Origin: Trogon surrucura
Taxonomy: Eukaryota > Chordata > Aves > Trogoniformes > Trogonidae
NCBI GenBank assembly: GCA_020746105.1
Contig: CM036629.1
Span: forward strand, 10,494,001-10,558,000
DNA: 64,000 nt
Direction: 5' to 3'
The position numbers and the translations under genes are program-made. Positions 48,601 through 59,394 of the stretch are shown piece by piece. The notes under the pieces were generated by a model that did no database searches, was not told where the DNA came from, and saw only the letters and a list, made by a program, of their open reading frames with translations. Numbering within the stretch: the first letter of the stretch is position 1; the number at the start of each line of letters is the position of its first letter.

Positions 48601-50721
48601 CTCCTTCTTTTGGTTGAAGATCACTTATGCAGGTGGTTGAAACAATAGAGAAACTACAGACAGGGATGTTTCTGACCCATTGAGTTACTTGTGTTGTGAA
48701 CATTCTTACTGTGGATATAAAGCGATTAATTTGTCAGTAATTTGATTTGTTTCAAATTTTCACCCTTTTTTATATATATATGCCTCAAATGCAAAATAGT
48801 GCAAAACCAAGAGGTAAAATTTTATGTTTGTTGGTAATAAGATAAGCCTTTTGCAAATATTTTACCTTTTAAACCACAGTGGGAGATCTGATGATAAAAC
48901 TTTCACTGAGAAACTCTGTGGTGTGCAAATGTAATTATTTTGAAGTTTTAACTAAAAATTGCTCAGAATAGTACTTTTTTTACAGTGACAAAAAGCTAAC
49001 AGAGACACAAAACAGTGGCAAAAACTTCTCTGATACAGTCAAATCCAAATTCTGGTTTTAGTGCAAGCTGCAGCTGGAATTTATGCATGCATTATGCAGA
49101 ACTTAGCGATAGAAATGTAGGAAATTGCTTCTTTCTGTTAACAACGTTGCATTTACTCAGTGCTGTTAAATTAATACCTTTCCTTCTGAATAATGCTCAC
49201 AACAATTGTAGCTGCTTCTGCTTCTGCTTGGAGAGGATCTATAGAAAGAAACTAACTGTGGGTTGGTTGGATTACAAAGAGAAAAGTGTTGGCTGATGCC
49301 ATTCGTGTACACCAATGCTTTCTGGAAACCAAGCGTGCACAAATGTTCCTTGAAGCAGTACACAGCAAAGAGACAGTCCTTTGGCAGTGATGCAGTGAGG
49401 TATTAAAAGGAATTATTGTACTTGAGGTGTGGGAATTTATGACATCCCTTTGTACAGGCAATCTAAATGTTAATGGGTAACTATAACAGTTTCCATTTTT
49501 AATATCTTCAAGCTTAGCATTAACTATCTTTTTTCTTTACTTGCATTGCAGTTTTAGTTACTTTAGTTTATGATGAAATATCTTAAGTTCCACAGTATCT
49601 TAGTCTCTTAAAGCACAAAAGCACTAAACTTGTCCAACTATCCACTAAACCCAGTGCACACCCAGGGAATAACATTATCTGTCATTTGTAAAACCTGAAG
49701 ATAGCTATTTGCCCAAACTCCCAGGCATACTTGCTAATTTTAAGACCCAAACTAAACACCTCGACTCTGGAGCCTTTCAGATTATTTTACTTCACACCTT
49801 CATCTATTAATTGCACTTAGTTTCTTTCAGATTGCCTCTGCAGGACATAGTTACAGCCTTGCAAGTATGGTAGAGCCTCTGAACCTCTCATGTTCAAGAG
49901 GTGGTGACTGGCCCCAGACCAGCTGTTAGATTAGAGCCAGTCTGTGTGACATTGCAGACTGGTACAGAGCCAACCCCAGAGGCCTTAGGGTGATGGAGCA
50001 TTGTGTTTAGGGGGAAGGCAGGAGAATAAATGAATGGTGATGAAGAACAGGGCAAGGATGTTAAGGATATTAAGTCAGTTAGTGATGAAAAAAATTTTCT
50101 AAGGGCCTTTTTTTTTTTTTTCCTTTTATCTTTTATTTCAAATTTCGCATTTAAAATCGGGTCAGAGCATCTATCTCAGGGAATAAGAAGCTATTGAATG
50201 ATTTAAATATTTTTGACCGAGAAGAAGCAACAGCAGGAAGTTGTTAGAATGTGTTTATGTTTTGCAGCCTATTTTTCTTTTCATTTGAAGTTATCTGTCC
50301 TGGCATTTCTTTTCATTTTTAGAAGAAAGAAAAAGATAGACCTGGGGACAATTTATTAACTCAGTTTTGTCCTTTTTTTTCAAATGTAAGCCATTCAGCT
50401 ACAGAAAACTGCCTCCTAGGGGAAGCCTCTCTGTAACACCACCACAACAGGGCCAGTTTTGGTCGCCCAGCTCTCATCACTTCCTTGCCTGGGTGCTGTC
50501 CCTGCTGAGAGAGGGAATGGAATGAGAGCTCAGCATCGGAGAGCCAGTATGAGAAACTGGAAGTGCCTTCTGCAGAAAAGCCTCATGTGCAGGTTTCTGG
50601 TTGTACACACTGGAAAAGCCCCTCTTGCATGGGAGTTGCCCAGGGTTTTTGAAGAGGAGTACTGTGCAGTGGGTCCTGTCTTGCAGGGAGAGGCCTGTTC
50701 GATAGATATAATAACATTTCA
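48601..50721. other. Unique non-coding DNA
   Basis: AT-rich sequence with a T run near 50109-50121. A moderately GC-richer patch at 50440-50700 has overlapping frames on both strands with no known motif. Confidence 0.55.
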
Positions 50722-50758
50722 TGGAATCATAGAATCACCTAGGCTGGAAGGGACCTAA
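50722..50758 (-). mobile_element. CR1 LINE 3'-end scrap (about 37 bases)
   Basis: GGAATCATAGAATCACCTAG followed by GCTGGAAGGGACCTAAT matches just the extreme CR1 3' end, including one TCATAGAA tail unit. It is the shortest CR1 insertion in the window. Confidence 0.8.
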
Positions 50759-53700
50759 TCTCAAGCAAGAAAACCATAGGAAAACTTCACTGGTGTACCA
50801 GCTTTCATGACTCTTTTTTTTTAAACAATACATAAGTTATAGGCATTTGTCTCCTAGTAATACTGAAATTAAATATTCCTCTTTTTTCTTTATGGAGTTT
50901 AAGCTCTGTGAAGCCCTGTGTGAGGAAGATGTGTGGCTACATGCAATTTCAGGATAACCATTTCCTTGAGTGGCTATTTCTGTAAACACTTCTATGTATG
51001 CGATGTCCAAACAGAGAGAGAAGGCAAGTGGCTGCTTTGGATTAATTATTTGAGGACTTGGAATCTGTCATGTTTCAGTTCATGTCACTGAAACAAAAAG
51101 AAACCTAAACCAGACCTTGAAGTGGTATTTGTGTCAAGTTTCTTTCTGAATCTGGACTTGGAACAAAAGCTGTTACAGCTGTCTCCTTGCTTCCAAGGAG
51201 GGCCAAAAAATCCTCTTTGGTTTATCAGTTACTAGGATCCTTGAAACTTGTCATTAGCAATTTTTTTTTTTCCAGAAGTATCATCTCTTTCCAGTTTCTA
51301 TTTTGTGAAAATCAGATTGAGGGGTTCCAGAATTAACTTGGTGGGAGACTTTACCTGATTTGGAGCAAAGAGATTGTAAACACAGAGTGAGTGTGGAGGT
51401 GAAGACTTTCAGGGCCATGAGTGGTTCAGTTTTGTTTGCTGAGTTTGAGAGATTGGTGAAGAAAAGCAAAAAGTATGGGAGAGGGGAGAAGGTCTTTGAC
51501 TTTTGAAATTTTATCCTAGATCTGGGAAATCAGTGCACTCATAGTTCCTGACAAGTCAGCATTTTCTAAAGCAAAACCATTTAGGAAAATTCAATATCAG
51601 TTCAGTGTGAGCTTACAGATGGCATGTTGAAGTTCAGTGTAAAATTATAAATTATTGCTGTTACAGCATAAATTCTGTATCCTTATTTTTTTATTTTCCT
51701 TTTGCTTTAGTACTAGTCAAATTTGCACAAAAATGGGGTATTTTATTTCTCTGTATTTGAATTAATCCTCAGCATAATATTTATACTGTTTGCATCTGCC
51801 AAGTGGTTGCTGTGGAAATTAGGATATTGCATAAGGTTGTAACTTTAGAAGAAGTATATGGGCTCCAAAAACATCTAAATGGGATCCTACTTTTTATGGA
51901 AATGTTTATGTTAATCAAGATTGAACAAAGGAAAGAGGAGAATGAAATCTTCAGACATGTTTTTTTCCATTCTGTGTATAGAGTGAATGTCTTTCTATTG
52001 GGGTTTCTTCTGTTCTTGAAGCTGTGAAAATGAGTGAATATAACCTATATTCTCGTTACATGGAGAGCTGTAAGTTTTAGTTTCCTTTTTACCTGCTTAA
52101 ATCAAATTCTCTTCTCTTCTCTTGTTATGCAAATGGGAATGGGAGAAGTGTTTAGCCTGCAATACACTCTCTGTGAGCATCTTGACTTCGGTCCCAGAGC
52201 ACTCTTTATAGATATAACAAAAAAAAATTACAACATCGGGAATAGTAGTACATGCTGGAGCATATCAGAGAGATTCAAGTCATAATGCTTCAAGTTGAAT
52301 CAAGTTACTGATGTTTTGATCTTAAATAATTTTTTGTATGACTGGTAACTTTGTTCAGTGCCCTCTCTTTTCTTTCTGATATTTTTGCAGATAGAAGTAT
52401 AGGGATTTAATTATGTAGCAGTTATACTACAAATATTGATCTTTGTGCAATTTTTTTCTCACTACATTATTCAGAAGCTGCTCATTGAAAAGTATCAAAC
52501 CCCTAAGAAAGGGAAATCCTTCCTAACACAAGATACCCGTGTGAACTCTTAACTGTGTTGTTGGTTTTGAGGTCAGTAACACTTTTCTTGGAAAATTTTT
52601 AAAAATAAAAGAAAAAGAAATTTCTTTTTAAAGAAAATGACGCTTTGCTAAACCAACTTTCTGCAGACATGATTCTTTTTCAGGATAATTTTGACATTTA
52701 CCTTTATAACAGAAAAATTGGTGTTTGAAATTATTTGGCTGAGACTGCATTTTAAAGCATTATTTTGAAAAATATAATAATAATTTCATAATAACAAAGG
52801 AAGTGGGTCATTTTTTCATTAAAAACCCATGGACTCTGAGAAAACTTTGAGAAAATGCTGACCAATACCTGCTCTTACCTTGTTCAGATTCACATTGAAA
52901 ACCAGTGTTGAACTTCACAAAGAAACAAAAAATCTAAGATTCAATACCTTATCTAAGCTTCTTGTGCTTAGTTACTGCTTGATGTGAGTCACAGCTGTTT
53001 ACTATAAAAAAGGAAATATTGGCATCTGAATGTCCCACAAAAAGCAATAGCATAAAGATAAATTGTTTACAGATCTTTTCAGCTGTATGCCTGACAAATG
53101 GAAAGGAATTGGTCTTGAAAATTGAGGGGGGGAAATATATATATCTGAGACTTCTTGCAAGAGTAAAAAAAGATCAAACAAGCAACCACTGTGCCTTTCA
53201 CTTTTTAGACATGCTGTGTTAGTTCTGTTTTTTAAAGTTAAATTTATGTAGTCGTCAGGTGTATGGAAAACAATACCTGCAAGCAGCTTGTGTGAGTTCT
53301 CTGCACATCTCTGAGAGTGTGCATTCCTCTGTGCAGGCCTGAGATTATTTGAAGGAGCTACACAAAGTTGCAGGTTTAAAAAAAAATGTATTTTTTTGAG
53401 GTTTCAGATGCCTGCAGGCAATGCCATGCCAATCTGAAAAGGACCCTTAAAAACAGTAACAACCATTTTGGTTGGGTACTTGTTTTGGATGTTTAATTTG
53501 GTTTGGTTTTTAGTTTTTGTTTGTTTCGCAGTGGTCTGCCAAACAGCATCTCACTTACCCATGATTCTGCAGTTGACATTTACCATATTTGACCACCAGC
53601 TCCCAATTGCGTTATAGTTTCTCCTTGGCTTTACAAAATGGTTTTTTTTTCCTGTTTGATTTTTACACAACTAAGTGATTGAGAGCCTGCATTAAAGACA

Positions 53701-54244
53701 GTCTCATCCAATTGCCCTGAAGTGGGATAATTAGCTGTTGAATATTTCTTCTAGTTTACAGAACACTCTTAATTCCATTAGCAATGCATAATTATGGAAC
53801 TAAAGTGACACAGACAGTGAATCCTTGTTGTAGATCAAAGTAGATCAAGAAAACACTTGTTTTGACGTATTCCACCAGAAGAACCTTCTCTAAGTAGACT
53901 TCCTTCCAAATCTTAAAACATGAGCTTTGCCAGAAGTCTCAAGACTGTGGCTGGGAGTTGCATAAAGGACACAGTTTCCACAGGTCTGGCTTCTTTCTTC
54001 TAATAAGCAAATCTGCATCGTTAAGGACCTCCAAATGAGTCCTCAGAGATCCATGACTCTGCTAATGCTTTGTGAAAATGAAGTAGACTGTTCTAAATAG
54101 AATACAGGTGTTCATCCAGAGTGGTGTCAAACTTGGTTATTGAGGGATAATGGATTTTCCAATGTAAATGACAGTGGTACAGGGAACATGCTTTCCATTT
54201 TAAATACAGACATCATGTAAAGCCCCATTCCTGCAAATCGCCTC
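50759..54244. other. Unique non-coding DNA
   Basis: AT-rich sequence. The segment 53490-53830 is a candidate conserved non-coding element (see findings). No gene is supported. Confidence 0.6.
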
Positions 54245-55064
54245 AGAATCATAGAATGTTAGGGATTGGAAGGGACCTCGAAAGATCATCAAGTCCAATC
54301 CCCCTGCCAGAGCAGGGATGCCTAGATTATGCTACACAGGAACGTGTCCAGGCAGGTCTTGAATGTCTCCAGAGAAGGAGACTCCACAGCCTCTCTGGGC
54401 AGCCTGTTCCAGTGTTCCGTCACCCTCACTGAGAAGAAGTTTCTTCTTGAGTTTAAGCGGAACCTCTTATGTTCCAGTTTCAGCCCATTACCCCTTGTCC
54501 TATCAGTGGTTGTCACCGAGAAGAGCCTGGCTCCATCCTCGTGACACTCACCCTTGATATATTTGTAAACATTAATGAGGTCACCCCTCAGTCTCCTCTT
54601 CTCCAAACTAAAGAGCCCCAGCTCCCTCAGCCTTTTCTCATAAGGGAGATGCTCCACTCCCTTAATCATCCTAGTTGCCCTGTGCTGGACTCTCCCCAGC
54701 AGTTCCCTGTCTTTCTTGAACTGAGGGGCCCAGAACTGGACACAGTATTCCAGATGGGGTCTCACCAGGGCAGAGTAGTGGGGAAGGAGAACTTCTCTTG
54801 ACCTACTAACCACCCCCCTTCTAATACACCCCAGGATGCCATTGGCCTTCCTGGCCACAAGGGCACAGTGCTGGCTCATGGTCATCCTGCTGTCCACCAA
54901 GACTCCCAGGTCCCTTTCCCCTACACTACTCTCTAGTAAGTCATTCCCCAACTTATACTGGAACCTGGGGTTGTTCCTACCCAGATGCAAGACTCTACAT
55001 TTACCCTTGTTATATTTCATTAAATTTTTCCCTGCCCAACCCTCCAGCCTTTCCAGGTCTCGCT
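54245..55064 (-). mobile_element. Young 5'-truncated CR1 LINE, second copy
   Basis: Near-identical to the 3' part of the element at 17341. By hand I count about 19 substitutions and no clear indel over some 820 aligned bases. The match stops abruptly after GGTCTCGCT at 55064 (equivalent to 18174 in the other copy), marking the 5' truncation point. The 3' end has a single TCATAGAA tail unit. The flanking DNA differs between the two copies, so these are independent insertions of one family and not a segmental duplication. Confidence 0.95.
54322..55064 (-). pseudogene. CR1 ORF2 C-terminal fragment, frame intact
   Basis: The frame is open from the 5' truncation point to the stop at 54322. It begins mid-protein ([14 protein letters not shown]) and has a chance ATG at 55018-55020 giving 232 residues. 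It contains only the region after the reverse-transcriptase catalytic motifs: [14 protein letters not shown], the [14 protein letters not shown] segment, the [15 protein letters not shown] segment and the C-terminal [21 protein letters not shown] and FADD are all lost, so no activity is possible. Differences from the copy at 17432 include GRVQHRA for ERVQHRA and LPREAVE for VPREVVE. Confidence 0.9.
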
Positions 55065-58000
55065 ATTGTGGTTGAGATTTTCCAGGGCCAAAGTCCACCA
55101 GTGAAATAACTGTCACATCTTTTTTAATAAATATTGAATACTTTGTATGTAATCCTTAAAAATGTTTCAATTCACAAATGGAAATTTGCATTTACATCAC
55201 ATGTGACCAGGATGAACCATGATTAATCCACTGAAAAGGAAAACATGTTTTTGTAGCCTGTCTTCCTTTTATCAGTAAGAATCTCTTACCTGAGAAGGAA
55301 TTGCAGGATTAGGCTTGAGGTAAGGAAAAAGAATATGTTCAGTGCATACATCTCTTAATAAACCACACAGATGACAGCAATAAAACAAGATCAATTATTC
55401 ATGTTCCAGGCACATACAGATGAAAGGATGGCTAATAACAATCCAAAAATATCTATAAATGTTTGCCAGTACTCCTTAATCAACATTTTGGATGTGATCA
55501 ACCGTTCTGTAGGGAGTTAATTTCTCAATGTAGGACCATCTCTCACCACTTCCTGGACAACCATCTTACAAGCAATATGACAAAGATCATTTTAAGGCCA
55601 CTGGCATCTCAGAGTAGGAGATTACAAGACAATACAATTTCACCTCTCACTCTTTCCTCTGTAAAAGAAGAACATGAAATTTTTGAGACACCTCTGCACT
55701 TCTCATGTGCTTCTGTTCAAAACACACCAGTGCCTCCATCTCTGCAGGTGTCAAATTCTCTCTTCCTTTTGAGCTGACTCTAAAATAGGTTCAGAAATAG
55801 CCTGCTTCTAAGCCTTCTTTCTCATATTTTCTCAGCTCCCACCATAGGAACTTGAAATGGTGAAAAGATGGGTAAAAGGTGTTGAAAACTTTTTTCTTTT
55901 TGGTGGTTTCCAATGTATGTTATGCAGAAGTTTGACTCGGTGAAAATTAATCCAGTGTGTAACTTTATTGCTAGCTGTAAAAGAAATCACATGAGTTAAA
56001 ACCAATGAACATTGACCATTAAGAAATTATAATGTTTGGTAGACCCATGGTTCAGTACATCTAAGCAAAATCACTGCTGCTCTACTGTGCATTGAAAATT
56101 GCTTTGATAATTATCTGTAGTGTAATTCAGGGTTGAGTTTTTCCTCTTTTTGCCTTTGGAGTGGAGCAAGGCATCAAATACTACAGAAGAATGGTCAACA
56201 TAACAGCTTCAAAGAGGGTCAAAACTACTGTAATTGTTAACTACTTGCTGATAAAAAAAATCATGCTGATAAAGTAAACTTGAAGTTCCTTTCCTCCTGC
56301 TTCCCCTGAGCTATATATTTCTATTTCTTGTTTTAGGTTAGCCTGAAGTTGAATGCGATTAAGAATGGTTTAAAGTTAATTGCATGGAATGCATATGGTT
56401 TGTAAATACACACTTAGCACTTCAAACAACAGAACTGCTAGGTTCAGTTGCTGTATGTCTGCTGTTTCATTTTTGAGGTGCTATTCTCCTCTTGAATTTT
56501 TCCCCTTTACTGTGTTTCGGTGACTTCAGCAGACTATTATAATTCTGCTAAAATTAGCATATCTGTGACCAGCTGAAGGGGATGATGCAGAAGTGATTCA
56601 AATGTAAATTTTAAAAGGCTGAATTTGTTTTCAGAAGCTGAATTTTATTCTTTATATAAATTGTTTTATTTATACACTGCAGAATAGGTGCTGATAAAAT
56701 GAAGTGAAAAGTTGGATTATTCAGACAGATAAGACAGTAGGTAAAGGTATAAAAACTGACAAAATAGTACAAATACAGATGTTGCAATATAATTAGAAAG
56801 TAAAAGCTATACAAAAATGAAGATAATAAATGGAGTTCATAGAAGGAAATAACCTTGGAGCCTTGAGGCATTCTAATGCTCTTTTTCCTGGTATAAAAAT
56901 GAGTAGCTGGTATGCGAGAAGTTAACTCTAAGGAAAATTTTCACTTAGTTCTATATAAAATAAATATAGGTTATGTGTATCTCTGCGGGGCCTGGCCAAC
57001 TTGGTGATTTTGTGTGTCTGATGGTGGAAAGCATGAAAGTCTGAATTTATAGTCTGCTTTTTAAACTTAAAGGAGTTTCTGCGCATTATATACCTTCTTA
57101 TGATGCAGAATACCTTGGAGGAATATCTGTGACTCCACAGTTCACTTCTGGATGTTTAATAACAGCAAACAATAAAATTTATTTAGTGATGGTTGAAACA
57201 GAGGAGCAGAAATTCCTGAGAGGGATGAGTTCTGATACACTTTCTCAGCTGAAGTTGTGGGAAATAAGTAGCAACAAAATATGAGTAAAATTCTCTGTCT
57301 AAACAAATGTACAACTCACTTCAATCTCAGACATTCTTTGGACTGTTAAGAAAGCTTCAAGTCCCTGAAGATCTTAAATTTCAGATGAAAACAGATTAGT
57401 GAGGTGCAATTGTTATGAATATTTATGGGAAAAATAGCACCGTCTTCCAGTCATTTCTCTGAAACAACATTCATATTTGGTCCTGGTGTTGCTGGAAAAT
57501 TTTCACGTGCACGTGGCACGGCACAGCACAGCGTTGGATAGTCCCAACACAGAGACGAGCAGAAATCCCCACTGACGCTGGGCAAAGCAGCGTTCTGGCT
57601 GTTGTCCGAGCACAGCCCCGGGCCAGTGGCAGTCCCCACATGTGGTTCAACTTTCTGGAATTTACACACACACAATTTAGTCACAAAAATATGTGTGAGA
57701 TGCTTTCTTCTGAAGGATGCTTGATTATTGCTTATTTTGTAGCTGATGCTTATAGCTTAATTGATTTTTTTGTGTATCTTCAACAACTCAACTGGGTTAG
57801 AAATACTAAATGTGATGGTCAGGAACTGAATTTCTATGTGAACCTTCTTGGAGCTGTGTTGTGGAATAATTGAATTGTGTTTATCCAGAAGACGAGAACT
57901 ATGAAAGTAGTAAGGTCTACAGTAAGTAATAAGCTTTGAGATCTTTGAATTGGGACAAATAGGGCATTTGAAAATATTTAATGAAAAGTGAGGGAGATTG

Positions 58001-59394
58001 CAAAATAATTAGTAACTCTGAGGTGGCAGTAATAAGCGTTGAATGATTTACACACTGTGGGACTAGAGATTGATGGGATAACATGGATTTAATGACCAGG
58101 ACATTTACCCGGGATGTGGAACATCTGAACTGTTTTAGGGTGCTTTGTATTTCTTGACTAGCAATTCCTGAGCTTGTAATTGATTTCTGACGAAGTTTTT
58201 TTTTTCCCTGAGAGTGACAAGTTGCTGTAGTAAAATTCTGGGTTTAACAGTTAGCATTTTGTAATTGAGGAAAAAGTATTTGATTGGATCAGCTCTCATA
58301 TGAACACAGGGAAATCTCTTAGAGAAAAGAAGCCACAAACACTCAAAAGTCTTTCAGCAGTAAGTCCAAGTGGGAAACTGGAAATCTGAATAAGACTCCA
58401 ACTTCCAAAGAAGTTGTCATGTGAGGCTTTCAAGTATTTCACTGCTGTCTTTCTGTCCTGCCCTGTGTTACCTGGGTAATTTGAGGCCTTTTTTCTCTGT
58501 CGGTTCTGTTCAAAAGTTTTCATAAAATGTGACTAAAACCCTTACATGCAGATAAATATGAATGCATAGTTTTAGTTTAAAAATTCTCTGAAAAATCAAG
58601 AATACACATTAAGAAAGCAAACTAGCATGTGTGTACAGAAAGCTAAACCTCCTAAAATCTCTCTTATCCCAGGCAATAAAATACTCTTATATAGCGCTGT
58701 TGGAAGGATTGAAGAAATTAGAGCCTTTTTTAATCATCATTTTATATGGCCTGTTCATAGATAAAATTGCTGATGAGTGTCAGTCCTCAATAGTTAATGA
58801 AACACACATTTTCCTCAATGTCTACATTTTCTCCTCCGTAGTAAAATTATTCTGGCAGCAAAACACATTTTTGGCATGTTTGTGTTGAGTGATAGAATTT
58901 TATTTGTCGTTGGTGATACTGTGATCTTCAGGAATGTTTTGGAAAGTACATCTCAAGCCTTGTTTCTGTTAGCAATGTGTCTAAATTTGGACTTGGTTAC
59001 AGCGTTGTGTGCAAGGGCACACAAGGATTTGGTGATTTGTTACTTTGAAAAATTACTTTTATTTTTTTTTTAAATCTGTTAAAGCGTTGCTCCTAGAAAG
59101 CCAAAATCAAGCATGCTTGTAATTTTGATTTTTCATATCTGGGTTGGAGAGAAAGGCAGAATATCTAAATGGGGATGGAAGAAAAAAAAAATCTGTTGGA
59201 GAAAAAGTAAATTCTCTAATTCTATGTCAAAAGATGGAAGGAGAAGGCTACTGCCTCACCTCCTGGCTGGTGTGTGGCCCTGTTGATGAGGCAGCCCATC
59301 GCCAGGGGTGCCAAACCACCTGCCTGGGAGGCTGGATGGGAATCAGGTCAGGACAGTGATTCCTGATACCACTTCCCACTATTTGTCTGTAAAA
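55065..59394. other. Unique non-coding DNA
   Basis: AT-rich sequence except for a small GC- and CpG-rich island at about 57505-57640 (see findings). No frame above about 105 codons and no recognised protein. Confidence 0.6.

Noticed and set aside
17341-55064. Segmental duplication linking 17.3 kb and 54.2 kb
   Set aside because: Similarity begins and ends with the CR1 itself; flanks differ and the 5' truncation points differ.
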